The notes under the pieces are model-generated. The model was not told the DNA's origin. It searched no databases and saw only the letters and a list, made by a program, of their open reading frames with translations. The position numbers were made by a program, and so were the translations under genes. Positions 10,640 through 19,730 of a DNA stretch of 64,000 bases are shown here, piece after piece. The DNA comes from Rhizobium halophilum (GTDB lineage: Bacteria; Pseudomonadota; Alphaproteobacteria; Rhizobiales; Rhizobiaceae), in assembly GCF_021648825.1 (NCBI RefSeq), contig NZ_JAKJHS010000003.1, positions 186,001 to 250,000 on the forward strand. The letters run 5' to 3'. Positions within the stretch are counted from its first letter, which is position 1; each line of letters begins with the position of its first letter.

Positions 10640-11524
10640 GTGCTCAGTCAAATCGCCTTCTGGGGCGCGGTCGAGCTCGGTCTCGTTTTTGCCTTCGTTG
10701 CCGTCGGCGTCCTTCTTGCCTTCCGCGTGCTCGACTTCCCCGACCTGACGGTGGACGGCTCGTTCCCGCTCGGCGCAGCGGTCACGGCCGTCCTCATCAC
10801 CAGCGGCGTCAATGCCTGGCTGGCAGCGGCGGTCGCGATGCTGGCGGGCGGAGGAGCCGGTCTGGTGACCGCCTTTCTCAATGTGCGGTTCCGGATCCTC
10901 AACCTGCTCGCGTCCATCCTGACGATGATCGCGCTGTTTTCGGTAAACCTCAGAGTGATGGGCAAGCCGAACGTCGCGCTGATCAACGCCGACACGATGC
11001 TGAGTCCCTTCTTTGGGCTGGGCCTGCGGGAGGTCTATGTCCGCCCGCTCTTCGTCGGCGTGCTCGTGATCCTCGCGGTCGTCTTCGTCTGGCGGTTCCT
11101 GGAGAGCGATGCTGGCCTCGCCATGCGCGCCACGGGCGCCAATCCGCGCATGGCGCGGGCGCAGGGGGTCGACACGCGCTGGCAGATCTATCTGGGACTG
11201 GCACTGTCGAACGCTCTGGTGGCGCTTGGCGGCGCGCTGTTTGCGCAGACGAACGGTTTTGCCGACGTGACTTCGGGCGTCGGCACGATCGTGGTCGGCC
11301 TTGCGGCCGTTATCATTGGCGAGACGCTGTTCGGCGCGCGCGGCATCCTGCTGGCGCTGATCGGCTGCGTCGTCGGCTCCATCCTTTATCGCATTGCGAT
11401 CCAAGTCGCTTTGTCGACGGACGTGTTGGGACTGAAGGCTTCGGACCTCAACCTCGTGACGGCGGTCCTGGTTGCGGTGGCGCTCGTCCTGCCGCGCCTG
11501 CGCCGTGGAGGAGCGACGTCGTGA
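10640..11524 (+). CDS. ABC transporter permease (TrpY-like, BPD_transp_2 family)
   Basis: Inner-membrane permease of 294 residues with eight or more hydrophobic helices, of the branched-chain-amino-acid/ribose permease superfamily (compare FRVLDFPDLTVDGSFPLGAA, typical of the TrpY/YtrF-like group). The GTG start at 10640 is preceded by GAGGGGAGAG. Its stop overlaps the GTG of the ATPase gene (GTGA), indicating coupling. It partners the substrate-binding protein encoded 88 bp upstream. Confidence 0.88.
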   Translation: MLSQIAFWGAVELGLVFAFVAVGVLLAFRVLDFPDLTVDGSFPLGAAVTAVLITSGVNAWLAAAVAMLAGGGAGLVTAFLNVRFRILNLLASILTMIALFSVNLRVMGKPNVALINADTMLSPFFGLGLREVYVRPLFVGVLVILAVVFVWRFLESDAGLAMRATGANPRMARAQGVDTRWQIYLGLALSNALVALGGALFAQTNGFADVTSGVGTIVVGLAAVIIGETLFGARGILLALIGCVVGSILYRIAIQVALSTDVLGLKASDLNLVTAVLVAVALVLPRLRRGGATS

Positions 11525-12315
11525 TCAATCTGAAGAACATCCACGTCACCTTTGGCAGAGGAACGCCGCTTCAGAAGGAGGCGCTCAAGGGCGTCGACCT
11601 CACGATCGAAGAGGGCTCCTTCGTTACCGTGATCGGCTCCAATGGAGCCGGCAAATCGACACTCCTTGGCGTTCTGGCGGGCGACGTGTTGCCGACGGAA
11701 GGGCAGGTGACGATCGGGACGGCTGACGTGACCCGCAAGCCGACGGCGGCGCGAGCGGGCCTCGTGGCGCGCGTCTTCCAGGATCCGCTGACCGGGAGCT
11801 GCGGTGCGCTGTCGATCGAGGAGAACCTGGCGCTGGCGGCAAGGCGCGGCGAACGGCGCGGGCTTGCGGCCGCACTCGGGCTGCAGCGGCGCGCGCTGTT
11901 TCGCGACCGCATCGCAGAACTCAACCTTGGCCTCGAGAACCGGATGAAGGACCGCATGGACCTGCTTTCCGGTGGACAGCGGCAGGCGGTTTCGCTGGTG
12001 ATGGCGACGCTGGCGGGGTCGGAGGTGCTGCTGCTCGACGAGCACACCGCAGCACTCGATCCCGGCATGGCAGAATTCATCATGAAGCTCACCCAGCGCG
12101 TCGTTTCCGAGCGGAAGCTGACGACGCTGATGGTGACCCACTCCATGCGTCAGGCGCTGGATTTCGGTCACCGTACGATCATGCTGCATGGCGGAGAGAT
12201 CGTCCTCGACGTCAGCGGCGACAGCCGCAAGGATCTGCAGGTCGAGGATCTGATCGCCATGTTCCGCAAGATGCGCGGCGAGACGCTGGACGACGATGCG
12301 CTTCTGATCGGCTAG
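11521..12315 (+). CDS. ABC transporter ATP-binding protein (TrpZ-like)
   Basis: ATPase of 264 residues that energises the importer encoded just upstream. Walker A GSNGAGKST is near residue 40, the signature LSGGQRQAVSLVMA near residue 144 and Walker B VLLLDEHTAALDP near residue 170. The Walker B region carries DEH rather than the commoner DEP, as seen in this subfamily. Starts with GTG overlapping the permease stop by four bases. The tenA gene follows 39 bp downstream. Confidence 0.9.
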   Translation: MINLKNIHVTFGRGTPLQKEALKGVDLTIEEGSFVTVIGSNGAGKSTLLGVLAGDVLPTEGQVTIGTADVTRKPTAARAGLVARVFQDPLTGSCGALSIEENLALAARRGERRGLAAALGLQRRALFRDRIAELNLGLENRMKDRMDLLSGGQRQAVSLVMATLAGSEVLLLDEHTAALDPGMAEFIMKLTQRVVSERKLTTLMVTHSMRQALDFGHRTIMLHGGEIVLDVSGDSRKDLQVEDLIAMFRKMRGETLDDDALLIG

Positions 12316-12354
12316 ATCCCTACAGGCGAAGAGCGCCTACACGACGGAGGAGAC

Positions 12355-13017
12355 ATGGCTAGCCCCTTCGAGGCCCTGAAAGCGCGCAGCGCTGAAGACT
12401 GGCAGCGCTACTGTGAGCATCGGTTCGTGCGGGAACTTGCCGCCGGAACACTGCCCGAAGCGTCTTTCAGGCACTACCTGAAGCAGGACTACCTGTTCCT
12501 CGTCCAGTTTGCCCGCGCCTGGGGCCTCGCGGTCTACAAGAGCCGGGATCTCGCGGAGATCCGGCAGGGCCTCGAAGCCCTGAAGGCCATCGTGGATGTG
12601 GAGATCGGCCTCCATGTTCGATATTGCGCCACCTGGGGGATCGACGAGACGGAACTGGCGGGACTGCCGGAATCCCGCGCAACCCTGGCCTATACGCGGT
12701 ATGTCCTCGATGCCGGGATGAGCGGCGATCTCCTCGATCTGCACGTCGCGCTGGCGCCTTGCATCATCGGCTATGGGGAGATCGCGCAGTGGATCCTGAG
12801 CCAGCCATCCACCAGGATCGCAGGCAATCCCTATTCCGACTGGATCGAGATGTATGCCGGAGAGGAATACCAGACGGCGGTGGCATCGGAACTCGACTGG
12901 TTGAACCAGCGGCTATCCCAAGTGGACAAGACGCGACTCGACCGGCTCTCCATCGTCTTCCGGGACGCGACGCGTCTGGAGGCTGATTTCTGGCAAATGG
13001 GCCTTGATCTGTCTTGA
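12355..13017 (+). CDS. tenA: TenA family thiaminase II / aminopyrimidine aminohydrolase
   Basis: Cytosolic TenA-type enzyme of 220 residues, which hydrolyses thiamine breakdown products (aminopyrimidines) or thiamine itself so that the HMP moiety can be salvaged. Key residues are visible: the substrate Asp in YLKQDYLFL (D45) and the active-site Cys in APCIIGYGE (C136), with a glutamate near the C-terminus. GGAGGAG precedes the ATG. It lies 39 bp after an ABC importer, so the operon may import and process a thiamine derivative. No TPP riboswitch is visible upstream of this operon. Confidence 0.9.
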   Translation: MASPFEALKARSAEDWQRYCEHRFVRELAAGTLPEASFRHYLKQDYLFLVQFARAWGLAVYKSRDLAEIRQGLEALKAIVDVEIGLHVRYCATWGIDETELAGLPESRATLAYTRYVLDAGMSGDLLDLHVALAPCIIGYGEIAQWILSQPSTRIAGNPYSDWIEMYAGEEYQTAVASELDWLNQRLSQVDKTRLDRLSIVFRDATRLEADFWQMGLDLS

Positions 13018-13025
13018 CTTAGGAC

Positions 13026-13667
13026 TCAGCGCGCCTGGGTCATGAAGATCTTGAAGGCGAAGACGGAGAAGACGCCGGCAAAGGTGTAGTCGATGCTGCG
13101 CAGAACCTTCGGGTTCGCCTGCAGCCAAGCCGCCAGCTTGTCCGCCAGCAGGATGACGACGACGTTGACCGGCGAGCCGACGAGGATGAAGAAGACGCCG
13201 AGAAAAATCAGCTTCTGCGTGACGTCCGGATCGCTTGCGGTGACGAACTGCGGCAGGAAGGTCATGAAGAAGATGATGACCTTGGGATTGAGCAGGTTCA
13301 CCCCCAGCCCGGTGGAGATGTTGGCGAGTGCCGATGCCTTTTGTCCGTCCACCCGTTCCACCGACAGACTGGATCCGGATCGCACCGCCTGGATGGCCAG
13401 CCAGAGCAGATAGCCGGCGCCGCCTGTCTTCAGGATGAAGAAGGCGGTTGGCGAAGCCGTGATCAGCGCAGAAATACCGAAGGCAACCAGAAGAGTATGG
13501 ATTAGGATGCCCGTCGAGGTTCCGACCACGACGAAAAGCGCTGGCCCGCGGCCCTGCGCCAGCGCGCGGCTGATCGACAGTGTCATGTCGGGACCGGGCG
13601 TGACCGCCAACAGCAGGCTGGCCGCCGTGAAGGCAAGTAGCGTCGGCAGGCTCGGCAGGAAATCCAT
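13026..13667 (-). CDS. LysE/RhtB family amino-acid exporter
   Basis: Inner-membrane protein of 213 residues with six hydrophobic segments. The LysE/RhtB signature TPGPDMTLSISRALAQGRGPAL is near residues 24-45, followed by GAGYLLWLAIQA and NLLNPKVIIFFMTFLPQFV. It probably effluxes a neutral or basic amino acid or derivative such as homoserine lactone; the substrate is not determinable. It is convergent with tenA with only 8 bp between the stop codons and no obvious terminator between them. Confidence 0.9.
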   Translation of the reverse strand: MDFLPSLPTLLAFTAASLLLAVTPGPDMTLSISRALAQGRGPALFVVVGTSTGILIHTLLVAFGISALITASPTAFFILKTGGAGYLLWLAIQAVRSGSSLSVERVDGQKASALANISTGLGVNLLNPKVIIFFMTFLPQFVTASDPDVTQKLIFLGVFFILVGSPVNVVVILLADKLAAWLQANPKVLRSIDYTFAGVFSVFAFKIFMTQAR

Positions 13668-13729
13668 GGGTAACTCGGAAAGCGGAGTATGAACAGTGCT
13701 TCCTTACTCCCGTTTCCCGCCGCTGCCAA

Positions 13730-14590
13730 TCATTCCCGCTGCGCGATGAATGCCTTCGACGCCTCCGCAAAATCTGGATGCCAGCGCGACAATGGCGGCC
13801 GGTTCTCGATGATGTCGCCGGCTGCCCAGAGGATGCGCCGCTCATCCGTCCTGCGGTCCACATCGTTGTCGGGGCAGAGGATGTAGAAATTGCCGCGGCC
13901 AAGGCTCTCCAGCATGTATTGGACTGTTTGATCGGGTGTCCACGCGCCTTCAGGCTTCTCCGTACGGCCATTCGCGGTCAGCGGAGTGAAGACGAAGCCG
14001 GGGATCAGCAGATGAGCGCTGACACGGCAGTTCTCGGTGCTGCGCAATTCATGCTGAAGCGCCTCGGTAAAGGCCTTCACACCCGCCTTGGAGACGTTGT
14101 AGGCGGGATCGCCCGGCGGCGTCGTGATGCCTTGCTTGGAGCCGGTGTTGATGATGAGCGAGGGCTCTCCATGAGCGATCATGCCGGGGCCGAAGATGCG
14201 GCTGCCGTTGATCACGCCCATCAGGTTGACGGCAAGCACGTTGTCCCAGTTGGACTGCGACCCGAAAAGGGAACTTCCCGGCTGAATGCCGGCATTGTTC
14301 ATGAGCACGTGGACGCGCCCGCACTTCTGCATGACCGCCCGCTCCAGCGACACCAGCTCACCGGGCTGCGAGACGTCGGTGCCGATCGGGGTGACATCCG
14401 CCTCGCCCCCTTCGGCTATGGCTGCGACTTCGCGGCAGGCGCTGGCCAATGCCTCGCCTTCCAGGTCGGCCAGCACCACGCACAGGCCCAGTTCGGCGAA
14501 ACGCTTTGCGGCGGCAAGGCCGATGCCCGAGGCGGCACCGGTGACGACGGCCACGTTACCCTTCTTCAAGGCGGGATGAATGTCGGCCAT
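13730..14590 (-). CDS. Short-chain dehydrogenase/reductase
   Basis: NAD(P)-dependent oxidoreductase of 286 residues, longer than the ~250 of minimal SDRs. The Rossmann motif TGAASGIG is near residue 18, NNAG near 98, and the catalytic YNVSK lies in GDPAYNVSKAGVKAF. The start at 14590 has AGGAGAG upstream; the open frame to 14641 lacks conserved sequence. The C-terminal DNDVDRRTDERRILWAAGDI resembles an unassigned proteobacterial SDR subfamily. Substrate unknown. Divergent from argG. Confidence 0.87.
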   Translation of the reverse strand: MADIHPALKKGNVAVVTGAASGIGLAAAKRFAELGLCVVLADLEGEALASACREVAAIAEGGEADVTPIGTDVSQPGELVSLERAVMQKCGRVHVLMNNAGIQPGSSLFGSQSNWDNVLAVNLMGVINGSRIFGPGMIAHGEPSLIINTGSKQGITTPPGDPAYNVSKAGVKAFTEALQHELRSTENCRVSAHLLIPGFVFTPLTANGRTEKPEGAWTPDQTVQYMLESLGRGNFYILCPDNDVDRRTDERRILWAAGDIIENRPPLSRWHPDFAEASKAFIAQRE

Positions 14591-14774
14591 GGGGCCTCTC
14601 CTTTGCTCGCTCTCTGCCAGCCGGCGAATCTGGTGCAGCATCAGAACCCGTCAACATGACAAGCGTGCCACATCGGGCGTCACATCTTGCACGACAGGGC
14701 AAACTGGCTAAAAGTGCCGCGCATCCCAAGCCTCTTGGCGCAAGCGCCAGCATCCCGAACGGACCAAAGACATC

Positions 14775-15998
14775 ATGGCACTCCCCAAAGACGTGAAGAA
14801 AGTCGTTCTCGCCTATTCCGGCGGACTTGACACCTCGATCATCCTCAAGTGGCTGCAGACCGAACTCGGCGCCGAAGTCGTCACCTTCACCGCCGACCTG
14901 GGTCAGGGCGAGGAGCTCGAGCCCGCACGTAAGAAGGCAGAGATGCTGGGGATCAAGGAGATCTTCATCGAGGACGTGCGCGAGGAGTTTGTTCGCGACT
15001 TCGTCTTCCCGATGTTCCGCGCCAATGCGGTCTATGAAGGCGTCTACCTGCTCGGCACCTCCATCGCTCGCCCGCTGATCTCCAAGCATCTGATCGAGAT
15101 CGCGAAGAAGACCGGCGCAGACGCGATCGCGCACGGCGCGACCGGCAAGGGCAACGACCAGGTTCGCTTTGAGCTTTCCGCCTATGCGCTGAACCCGGAC
15201 ATCAAGATCATCGCGCCCTGGCGCGACTGGGCGTTCAAGAGCCGCACCGATCTTCTGAACTTCGCCGAGCAGCACCAGATCCCGGTGGCGAAGGACAAGA
15301 AGGGTGAGGCGCCCTTCTCGGTCGACGCCAACCTGCTGCACTCCTCCTCCGAGGGCAAGGTGCTCGAGGATCCCTCCGTCGAGGCGCCGGAATATGTGCA
15401 CATGCGCACGATCTCGCCGGAAGCTGCCCCGGACAAGGCGACGGTCATCAAGGTCGGCTTCGAAAAGGGCGATGCCGTCTCCATCAACGGCGTGCGCATG
15501 AGCCCGGCGACGCTGCTGGCGGCTCTGAACGACTACGGCCGCGACAATGGCATCGGCCGTCTCGATCTCGTGGAAAACCGCTTCGTCGGCATGAAGTCGC
15601 GCGGCGTCTACGAGACGCCCGGCGGCACGATCCTCTTGTCGGCGCACCGGGCAATCGAGTCGATCACCCTCGACCGGGGCGCCGCGCACCTCAAGGACGA
15701 GCTGATGCCGCGCTATGCGGAACTCATCTACTACGGCTTCTGGTTCTCGCCGGAGCGCGAAATGCTGCAGGCTGCCATCGACCGGAGCCAGGAGCATGTC
15801 GAGGGTGAGGTCACGCTGAAGCTCTACAAGGGCAATGTCATGGTCATCGGCCGCGAATCTGAGAAGTCGCTTTATTCCGACCAGCTCGTCACCTTCGAGG
15901 ACGACCAGGGTGCCTATGACCAGAAGGATGCGGCGGGTTTCATCAAGCTCAACGCGCTGCGCCTGCGCACGCTCGGCAAGCGCAACCTGAAGGGCTGA
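14775..15998 (+). CDS. argG: Argininosuccinate synthase
   Basis: Enzyme of 407 residues that condenses citrulline and aspartate with ATP to argininosuccinate, the penultimate step of arginine synthesis. The ATP pyrophosphatase P-loop AYSGGLDTS is at residues 13-21; other conserved blocks are [13 protein letters not shown], the aspartate/citrulline segment APWRDW and [14 protein letters not shown]. Length and motifs are normal. An inverted repeat TGGCGC-AA-GCGCCA at 14736-14749 lies between the divergent SDR and argG. A strong terminator follows. The opposite strand is open for almost 490 codons here, but that frame is a codon-bias shadow. Confidence 0.97.
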   Translation: MALPKDVKKVVLAYSGGLDTSIILKWLQTELGAEVVTFTADLGQGEELEPARKKAEMLGIKEIFIEDVREEFVRDFVFPMFRANAVYEGVYLLGTSIARPLISKHLIEIAKKTGADAIAHGATGKGNDQVRFELSAYALNPDIKIIAPWRDWAFKSRTDLLNFAEQHQIPVAKDKKGEAPFSVDANLLHSSSEGKVLEDPSVEAPEYVHMRTISPEAAPDKATVIKVGFEKGDAVSINGVRMSPATLLAALNDYGRDNGIGRLDLVENRFVGMKSRGVYETPGGTILLSAHRAIESITLDRGAAHLKDELMPRYAELIYYGFWFSPEREMLQAAIDRSQEHVEGEVTLKLYKGNVMVIGRESEKSLYSDQLVTFEDDQGAYDQKDAAGFIKLNALRLRTLGKRNLKG

Positions 15999-16017
15999 TC
16001 GCAGCTCCCGGATTTGC

Positions 16018-16050
16018 AAACCCGCTCTCGCTGATGCGAGGGCGGGTATT
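16018..16050. terminator. Bidirectional terminator between argG and the MFS gene
   Basis: Twelve-bp stem ACCCGCTCTCGC / GCGAGGGCGGGT (16020-16031 with 16036-16047, one wobble), loop TGAT, with T-rich sequence on the + side and AAA on the other. It sits in the 52 bp between two convergent genes and can serve both. Confidence 0.75.
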
Positions 16051-17262
16051 TCATGCCCGCCGATCGAGCGCCAGATAGGCGAGGTAGCTGCCGACGGCCA
16101 TGAACTCCATGAACGGGATCACCGTGCCAAAGGACAGCAGGGGCGATCCGATCAGGGCCGCAGCGAGGCCGCCGAGAAAGCCGCAGCCCATTTGGATGAA
16201 GCCCATCATCGCCGACGCTGATCCTGCGATATGCGGGAAGGGCGCCATGCCGACCGTGATGATGTGCGGGCTGACGAAGGCGATGCCGAAGGTGCAAATG
16301 CCGACGGGGAGCATGATCGACAGAAAGCTCGCCGGTAGAAGTGCAACCGACAGTGCCATGACAACACCGCCCGTTGCCGAAAAGCAGAGGCCGATGACGA
16401 CGGCGCGGTGGCCCGAGATCCCGTGCGAAACCTTTCGGAGCACGAGCGAGCCGGCGAGGTAGGAGCCGGTCTGGACCAGCATGCCAAGTCCGAACTCTGT
16501 GGGAGTCAGGCCCACCTCGCCGATCAGCACGAAAGGCAGCATGGTGGACTGCGCATACAGCGCGCCGATGGAGCCGCCGATGACGAGGGAGGCGAGCGTG
16601 AAGTGCGGATTGGACAGGACTTCCCCATAGCCCCTGACCAGCCTGGCCGGGCGAAGCCGGGTGCGATCCGGCGTCGTTGTCTCGCGCAGGAAGAGGGCGA
16701 CGCTGCCGATGGAGATCACGCCGAAGCCGAGCATCAGCAGGAAGACCGATTTCCAGCCGAAGGCGGCAAGCGAAAGGCCGCCGAGTGTCGGCCCGAGCGC
16801 CGGCGCCACCGTCAGCATGATGGCGATCAGGTTCATGATGCTCGCCGCTTCCTTGCCGACGAACTGGTCTCGAACCACCGCACGGGCGACCGTGATGCCG
16901 ACCGAGGCGCCGATGCCCTGGATCAGGCGGCCGGCCAGGATCAGCTCGATGCTCGGTGCCATGGCGGCGATAACGGAGCCGAGGAGGTAGACCAGCAGGA
17001 AGCCGATGGTGGAGGCCTTGCGCCCGAACGCGTCTGAGGCCGGCCCAGCGAGAAGCTGCGCGACGGCAAAGCCGGCGAAATAGAGCGAAAGCGACATCTT
17101 GATTGCGCTCTCGGTGGTCGAGAAGGCTTGCACGAGTTCCGGCATGGCTGGGGTGTAGATCGCCATGGAAACGGGGCCGAGCGCGGTCAAGAGTGCGCCG
17201 AGAAGCGATGTCCGGCGCGCAGTCATTATCGGTGTCGGAAGAAGATTGTCGGCTTTCATCAT
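16051..17262 (-). CDS. MFS multidrug transporter, Bcr/CflA family
   Basis: Twelve-helix drug:H+ antiporter of about 403 residues. The Bcr/CflA hallmarks are PVSMAIYTPAMPEL in helix 1, the helix 2-3 loop GPASDAFGRKAST, and the antiporter motif C-like segment GPTLGGL in helix 5. Likely exports drugs or metabolites such as sulfonamide, bicyclomycin or cysteine; the substrate is not fixed. The start is uncertain: ATG 17262 or 17259 (MMKADNLL) or 17226 (MTARRTS), none with a strong ribosome site; the frame stays open to 17400. Divergent from the M3 peptidase gene. Confidence 0.88.
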   Translation of the reverse strand: MMKADNLLPTPIMTARRTSLLGALLTALGPVSMAIYTPAMPELVQAFSTTESAIKMSLSLYFAGFAVAQLLAGPASDAFGRKASTIGFLLVYLLGSVIAAMAPSIELILAGRLIQGIGASVGITVARAVVRDQFVGKEAASIMNLIAIMLTVAPALGPTLGGLSLAAFGWKSVFLLMLGFGVISIGSVALFLRETTTPDRTRLRPARLVRGYGEVLSNPHFTLASLVIGGSIGALYAQSTMLPFVLIGEVGLTPTEFGLGMLVQTGSYLAGSLVLRKVSHGISGHRAVVIGLCFSATGGVVMALSVALLPASFLSIMLPVGICTFGIAFVSPHIITVGMAPFPHIAGSASAMMGFIQMGCGFLGGLAAALIGSPLLSFGTVIPFMEFMAVGSYLAYLALDRRA

Positions 17263-17506
17263 GTGCCAGGGGCGGCGAAGGCGAGCTTGCCGGTTTAGCT
17301 TCGTCTTGTCCGGGTGCAAGCGGTGCTGCAGGCGAACGGCTGAGGGAGAGATACTCCCTTTCCAGCGCAGGGCAAGACGTGCGGCGGAGCCGTGCATCAA
17401 GATGAGCGGATTTCGGCTTGGCTGGTTGTACGGATCGGCTAACTTCCCAGATAAACGTCATCGCCATTGCCGGCGCTTTCGAGCGCCCGTTACGAAGGAT
17501 CCTTGT

Positions 17507-19594
17507 ATGCCGCAGCTTCACATCAACCCTGCCCTGATCGACTGGACCGGGCATGCGGGCCTGCCGCGCTTCGACCTGGTGAAGGACGAGGATTTTGCCG
17601 GCGCCTTCGACGCGGCGATGGCCAAGCACGACGCGGAGATCAACGACATCACCTGTGACCCGCGCGAGCCGACGATGGAAAACACCATCGTCGCATTGGA
17701 GATCGCCGGCGACGAGCTGTCTCGGATCTCGGCGCTGTTCTGGAACAAGGCGGGTGCCCATACCAACGAAGTGATCCAGGCACTGGAGCGGGAGATCGCG
17801 CCGAAGATGTCGCGGCACTATTCGAAGATCGCGATGAACGAGGCGCTGTTCAAGCGGGTCGACGATCTCTGGGAAAAACGCGATACGCTTGGTCTTTCGG
17901 TCGAGGAGGAGCGGGTTCTCGAGCGCCACTGGAAGGGTTTCGTACGCACGGGCGCGAAGCTTGCGAAGCCGGAACAGGAACGGCTGGCGGCGATCAATGA
18001 GAAGCTCGCAGGCCTTGGCGCCCAATTCGGGCAGAACGTGCTCGCCGACGAGAAGAGCTGGGAGCTTCATCTCTCGGAGGAGGCTGATCTTGCTGGCCTT
18101 CCTTCTTTCCTTAGAGATGCGATGGCCTCGGCCGCGCGGGATCGCGGACATGAGGATGGCTATGTGGTGACGCTGTCGCGTTCGATCATCGAGCCCTTCC
18201 TGACCTTTTCCGAGCGCCGGGACCTGCGCGAGCAGGCGTTCACCGCCTGGACCGCACGTGGCGCAAATGGCGGCGCGACGGACAATCTTGCGATCGTGAA
18301 GGAAACGCTGGCACTGCGCGCCGAGCGAGCCCAACTACTCAGCTATGACAGCTTTGCTGCCTTCAAGCTCGACAACACCATGGCGAAGACGCCGGAGGCG
18401 GTAAACCACTTGCTGATGACGGTCTGGGAGAAGGCACGGAACCGCGCTCTGGAAGAAGAGGCAAGCCTTGCCGGATTGATTGCGGAAGAGGGCGGCAATC
18501 ACGAGGTGATGCCCTGGGACTGGCGCTTTTATGCCGAGAAGCTGCGGCACCGCACTTTCAACTTCTCGGAATCCGAGCTGAAGCCTTACCTGCAGCTGGA
18601 AAAGATCATCGAGGCCTGCTTCGAAGTGGCAGGGCGGCTCTTCGGCATCCGGGCGATCGAAGTCAACGATGTGCCGGCCTATCACCCGGATGTGCGGGTT
18701 TTCGAGATCCGCGACGAGGACAACAACCTCAAGGCACTCTTCCTTGGCGACTATTTTGCCCGGTCCTCCAAGCGCTCCGGCGCTTGGATGAGCTCGTTCC
18801 AGTCGCAGCACAAGCTGGCGCTGAAGAACGGCCGGCAAGGCGAGATCCCGATCATCTACAATGTCTGCAACTTCGCCAAGCCCGCGGCGGGCAGGCCGGC
18901 ACTGCTGTCGCTCGACGATGCGCGCACCCTCTTCCACGAGTTCGGGCATGCGCTGCACGGCATGCTTTCGAACGTCACCTACCCGTCCGTCTCCGGGACG
19001 GGTGTCGCCCGCGATTTCGTCGAACTGCCCTCGCAGCTCTACGAGCACTGGCTCACGGTGCCGGAGATCCTCGAGAAATACGCGGTCCACTACGAGGCCG
19101 GCGAGCCGATGCCGAAGGCCTTGCTGGACAAGGTTCTGGCGGCGCGAACCTTCAATGCCGGCTTTGCCACGGTGGAGTTCACCTCCTCGGCCCTCGTCGA
19201 CATGGCCTTTCACACGCGTGGTGGAGTGGAGGATCCCATGGCGGTGCAGGCGCAGGTTCTGAAGGAGATACGCATGCCGCAGTCCATCGCCATGCGTCAT
19301 GCGACCCCGCATTTCCAGCACGTCTTCTCCGGCGACGGCTATTCGGCAGGCTACTATTCCTACATGTGGTCTGAAGTTCTCGATGCCGATGCCTTTGCGG
19401 CTTTCGAGGAGGTGGGTAACGCCTTCGACCCGGTCATGGCGCGCAAGCTGAAGAACAACATCTACTCGGTGGGTGGCTCCCTCGATCCCGAAGACGCCTA
19501 CAATGCCTTCCGCGGAAAGCTCCCTGATCCGGAAGCAATGTTGAAGAAGAAGGGTCTGGCGATGGTGGAGGAGCTGTCCGGCAGCGACGCTTGA
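17507..19594 (+). CDS. M3 family oligopeptidase (oligopeptidase A / dipeptidyl carboxypeptidase type)
   Basis: Zinc metallopeptidase of 695 residues that degrades short peptides in the cytoplasm. The zinc motif HEFGH is at residues 477-481 (RTLFHEFGHALHGML), with the third ligand Glu about 28 residues on (FVELPSQLYEHWL); substrate-binding GDGYSAGYYSYMWSEVLDAD lies near the C-terminus. This is characteristic of PrlC/Dcp enzymes. No signal peptide is seen at the chosen start (ATG 17507, MPQLHINPALIDW). An open frame extends to 17165 but crosses the divergent MFS gene and is not coding. Confidence 0.93.
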   Translation: MPQLHINPALIDWTGHAGLPRFDLVKDEDFAGAFDAAMAKHDAEINDITCDPREPTMENTIVALEIAGDELSRISALFWNKAGAHTNEVIQALEREIAPKMSRHYSKIAMNEALFKRVDDLWEKRDTLGLSVEEERVLERHWKGFVRTGAKLAKPEQERLAAINEKLAGLGAQFGQNVLADEKSWELHLSEEADLAGLPSFLRDAMASAARDRGHEDGYVVTLSRSIIEPFLTFSERRDLREQAFTAWTARGANGGATDNLAIVKETLALRAERAQLLSYDSFAAFKLDNTMAKTPEAVNHLLMTVWEKARNRALEEEASLAGLIAEEGGNHEVMPWDWRFYAEKLRHRTFNFSESELKPYLQLEKIIEACFEVAGRLFGIRAIEVNDVPAYHPDVRVFEIRDEDNNLKALFLGDYFARSSKRSGAWMSSFQSQHKLALKNGRQGEIPIIYNVCNFAKPAAGRPALLSLDDARTLFHEFGHALHGMLSNVTYPSVSGTGVARDFVELPSQLYEHWLTVPEILEKYAVHYEAGEPMPKALLDKVLAARTFNAGFATVEFTSSALVDMAFHTRGGVEDPMAVQAQVLKEIRMPQSIAMRHATPHFQHVFSGDGYSAGYYSYMWSEVLDADAFAAFEEVGNAFDPVMARKLKNNIYSVGGSLDPEDAYNAFRGKLPDPEAMLKKKGLAMVEELSGSDA

Positions 19595-19639
19595 TCGACC
19601 GCGCATAGCTGCCATTCGCCTGCGATTTCCCGCTCCCCC

Positions 19640-19655
19640 TTTCGCAAATGCGAAA
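19640..19655. promoter_or_regulatory. Perfect inverted repeat upstream of typA
   Basis: TTTCGCA-AA-TGCGAAA, arms of 7 bp around a 2-bp centre, 75 bp before the typA start. The centre is too small for a terminator loop, so a protein operator is the more natural reading. No regulator can be named. Confidence 0.4.
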
Positions 19656-19730
19656 AACAGGGTATGAGCGCGCCAACGAGAACATTGGCGCCTCTATTCC
19701 GTTTCGCGCCCTGAACCAGAGATCCAAAAT

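Noticed and set aside
10472-11404. A 310-codon minus-strand frame opposite the TrpY-like permease
   Set aside because: Very charged (D/E/R/H-rich) shadow of a hydrophobic membrane protein; the permease has overlapping operon partners.
14556-16019. A 487-codon open frame on the minus strand opposite argG
   Set aside because: argG is complete and well conserved on the plus strand; the antisense frame is a product of GC-rich codon bias and its protein is low-complexity with no known motifs.
15914-18334. An 806-codon minus-strand frame across the MFS and M3 peptidase genes
   Set aside because: It spans two oppositely oriented real genes and the intergenic region; the translation is arginine/histidine-rich and resembles nothing.
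18335-19615. A 426-codon minus-strand frame opposite the M3 peptidase
   Set aside because: Antisense shadow of a gene with an intact HEFGH zinc motif.
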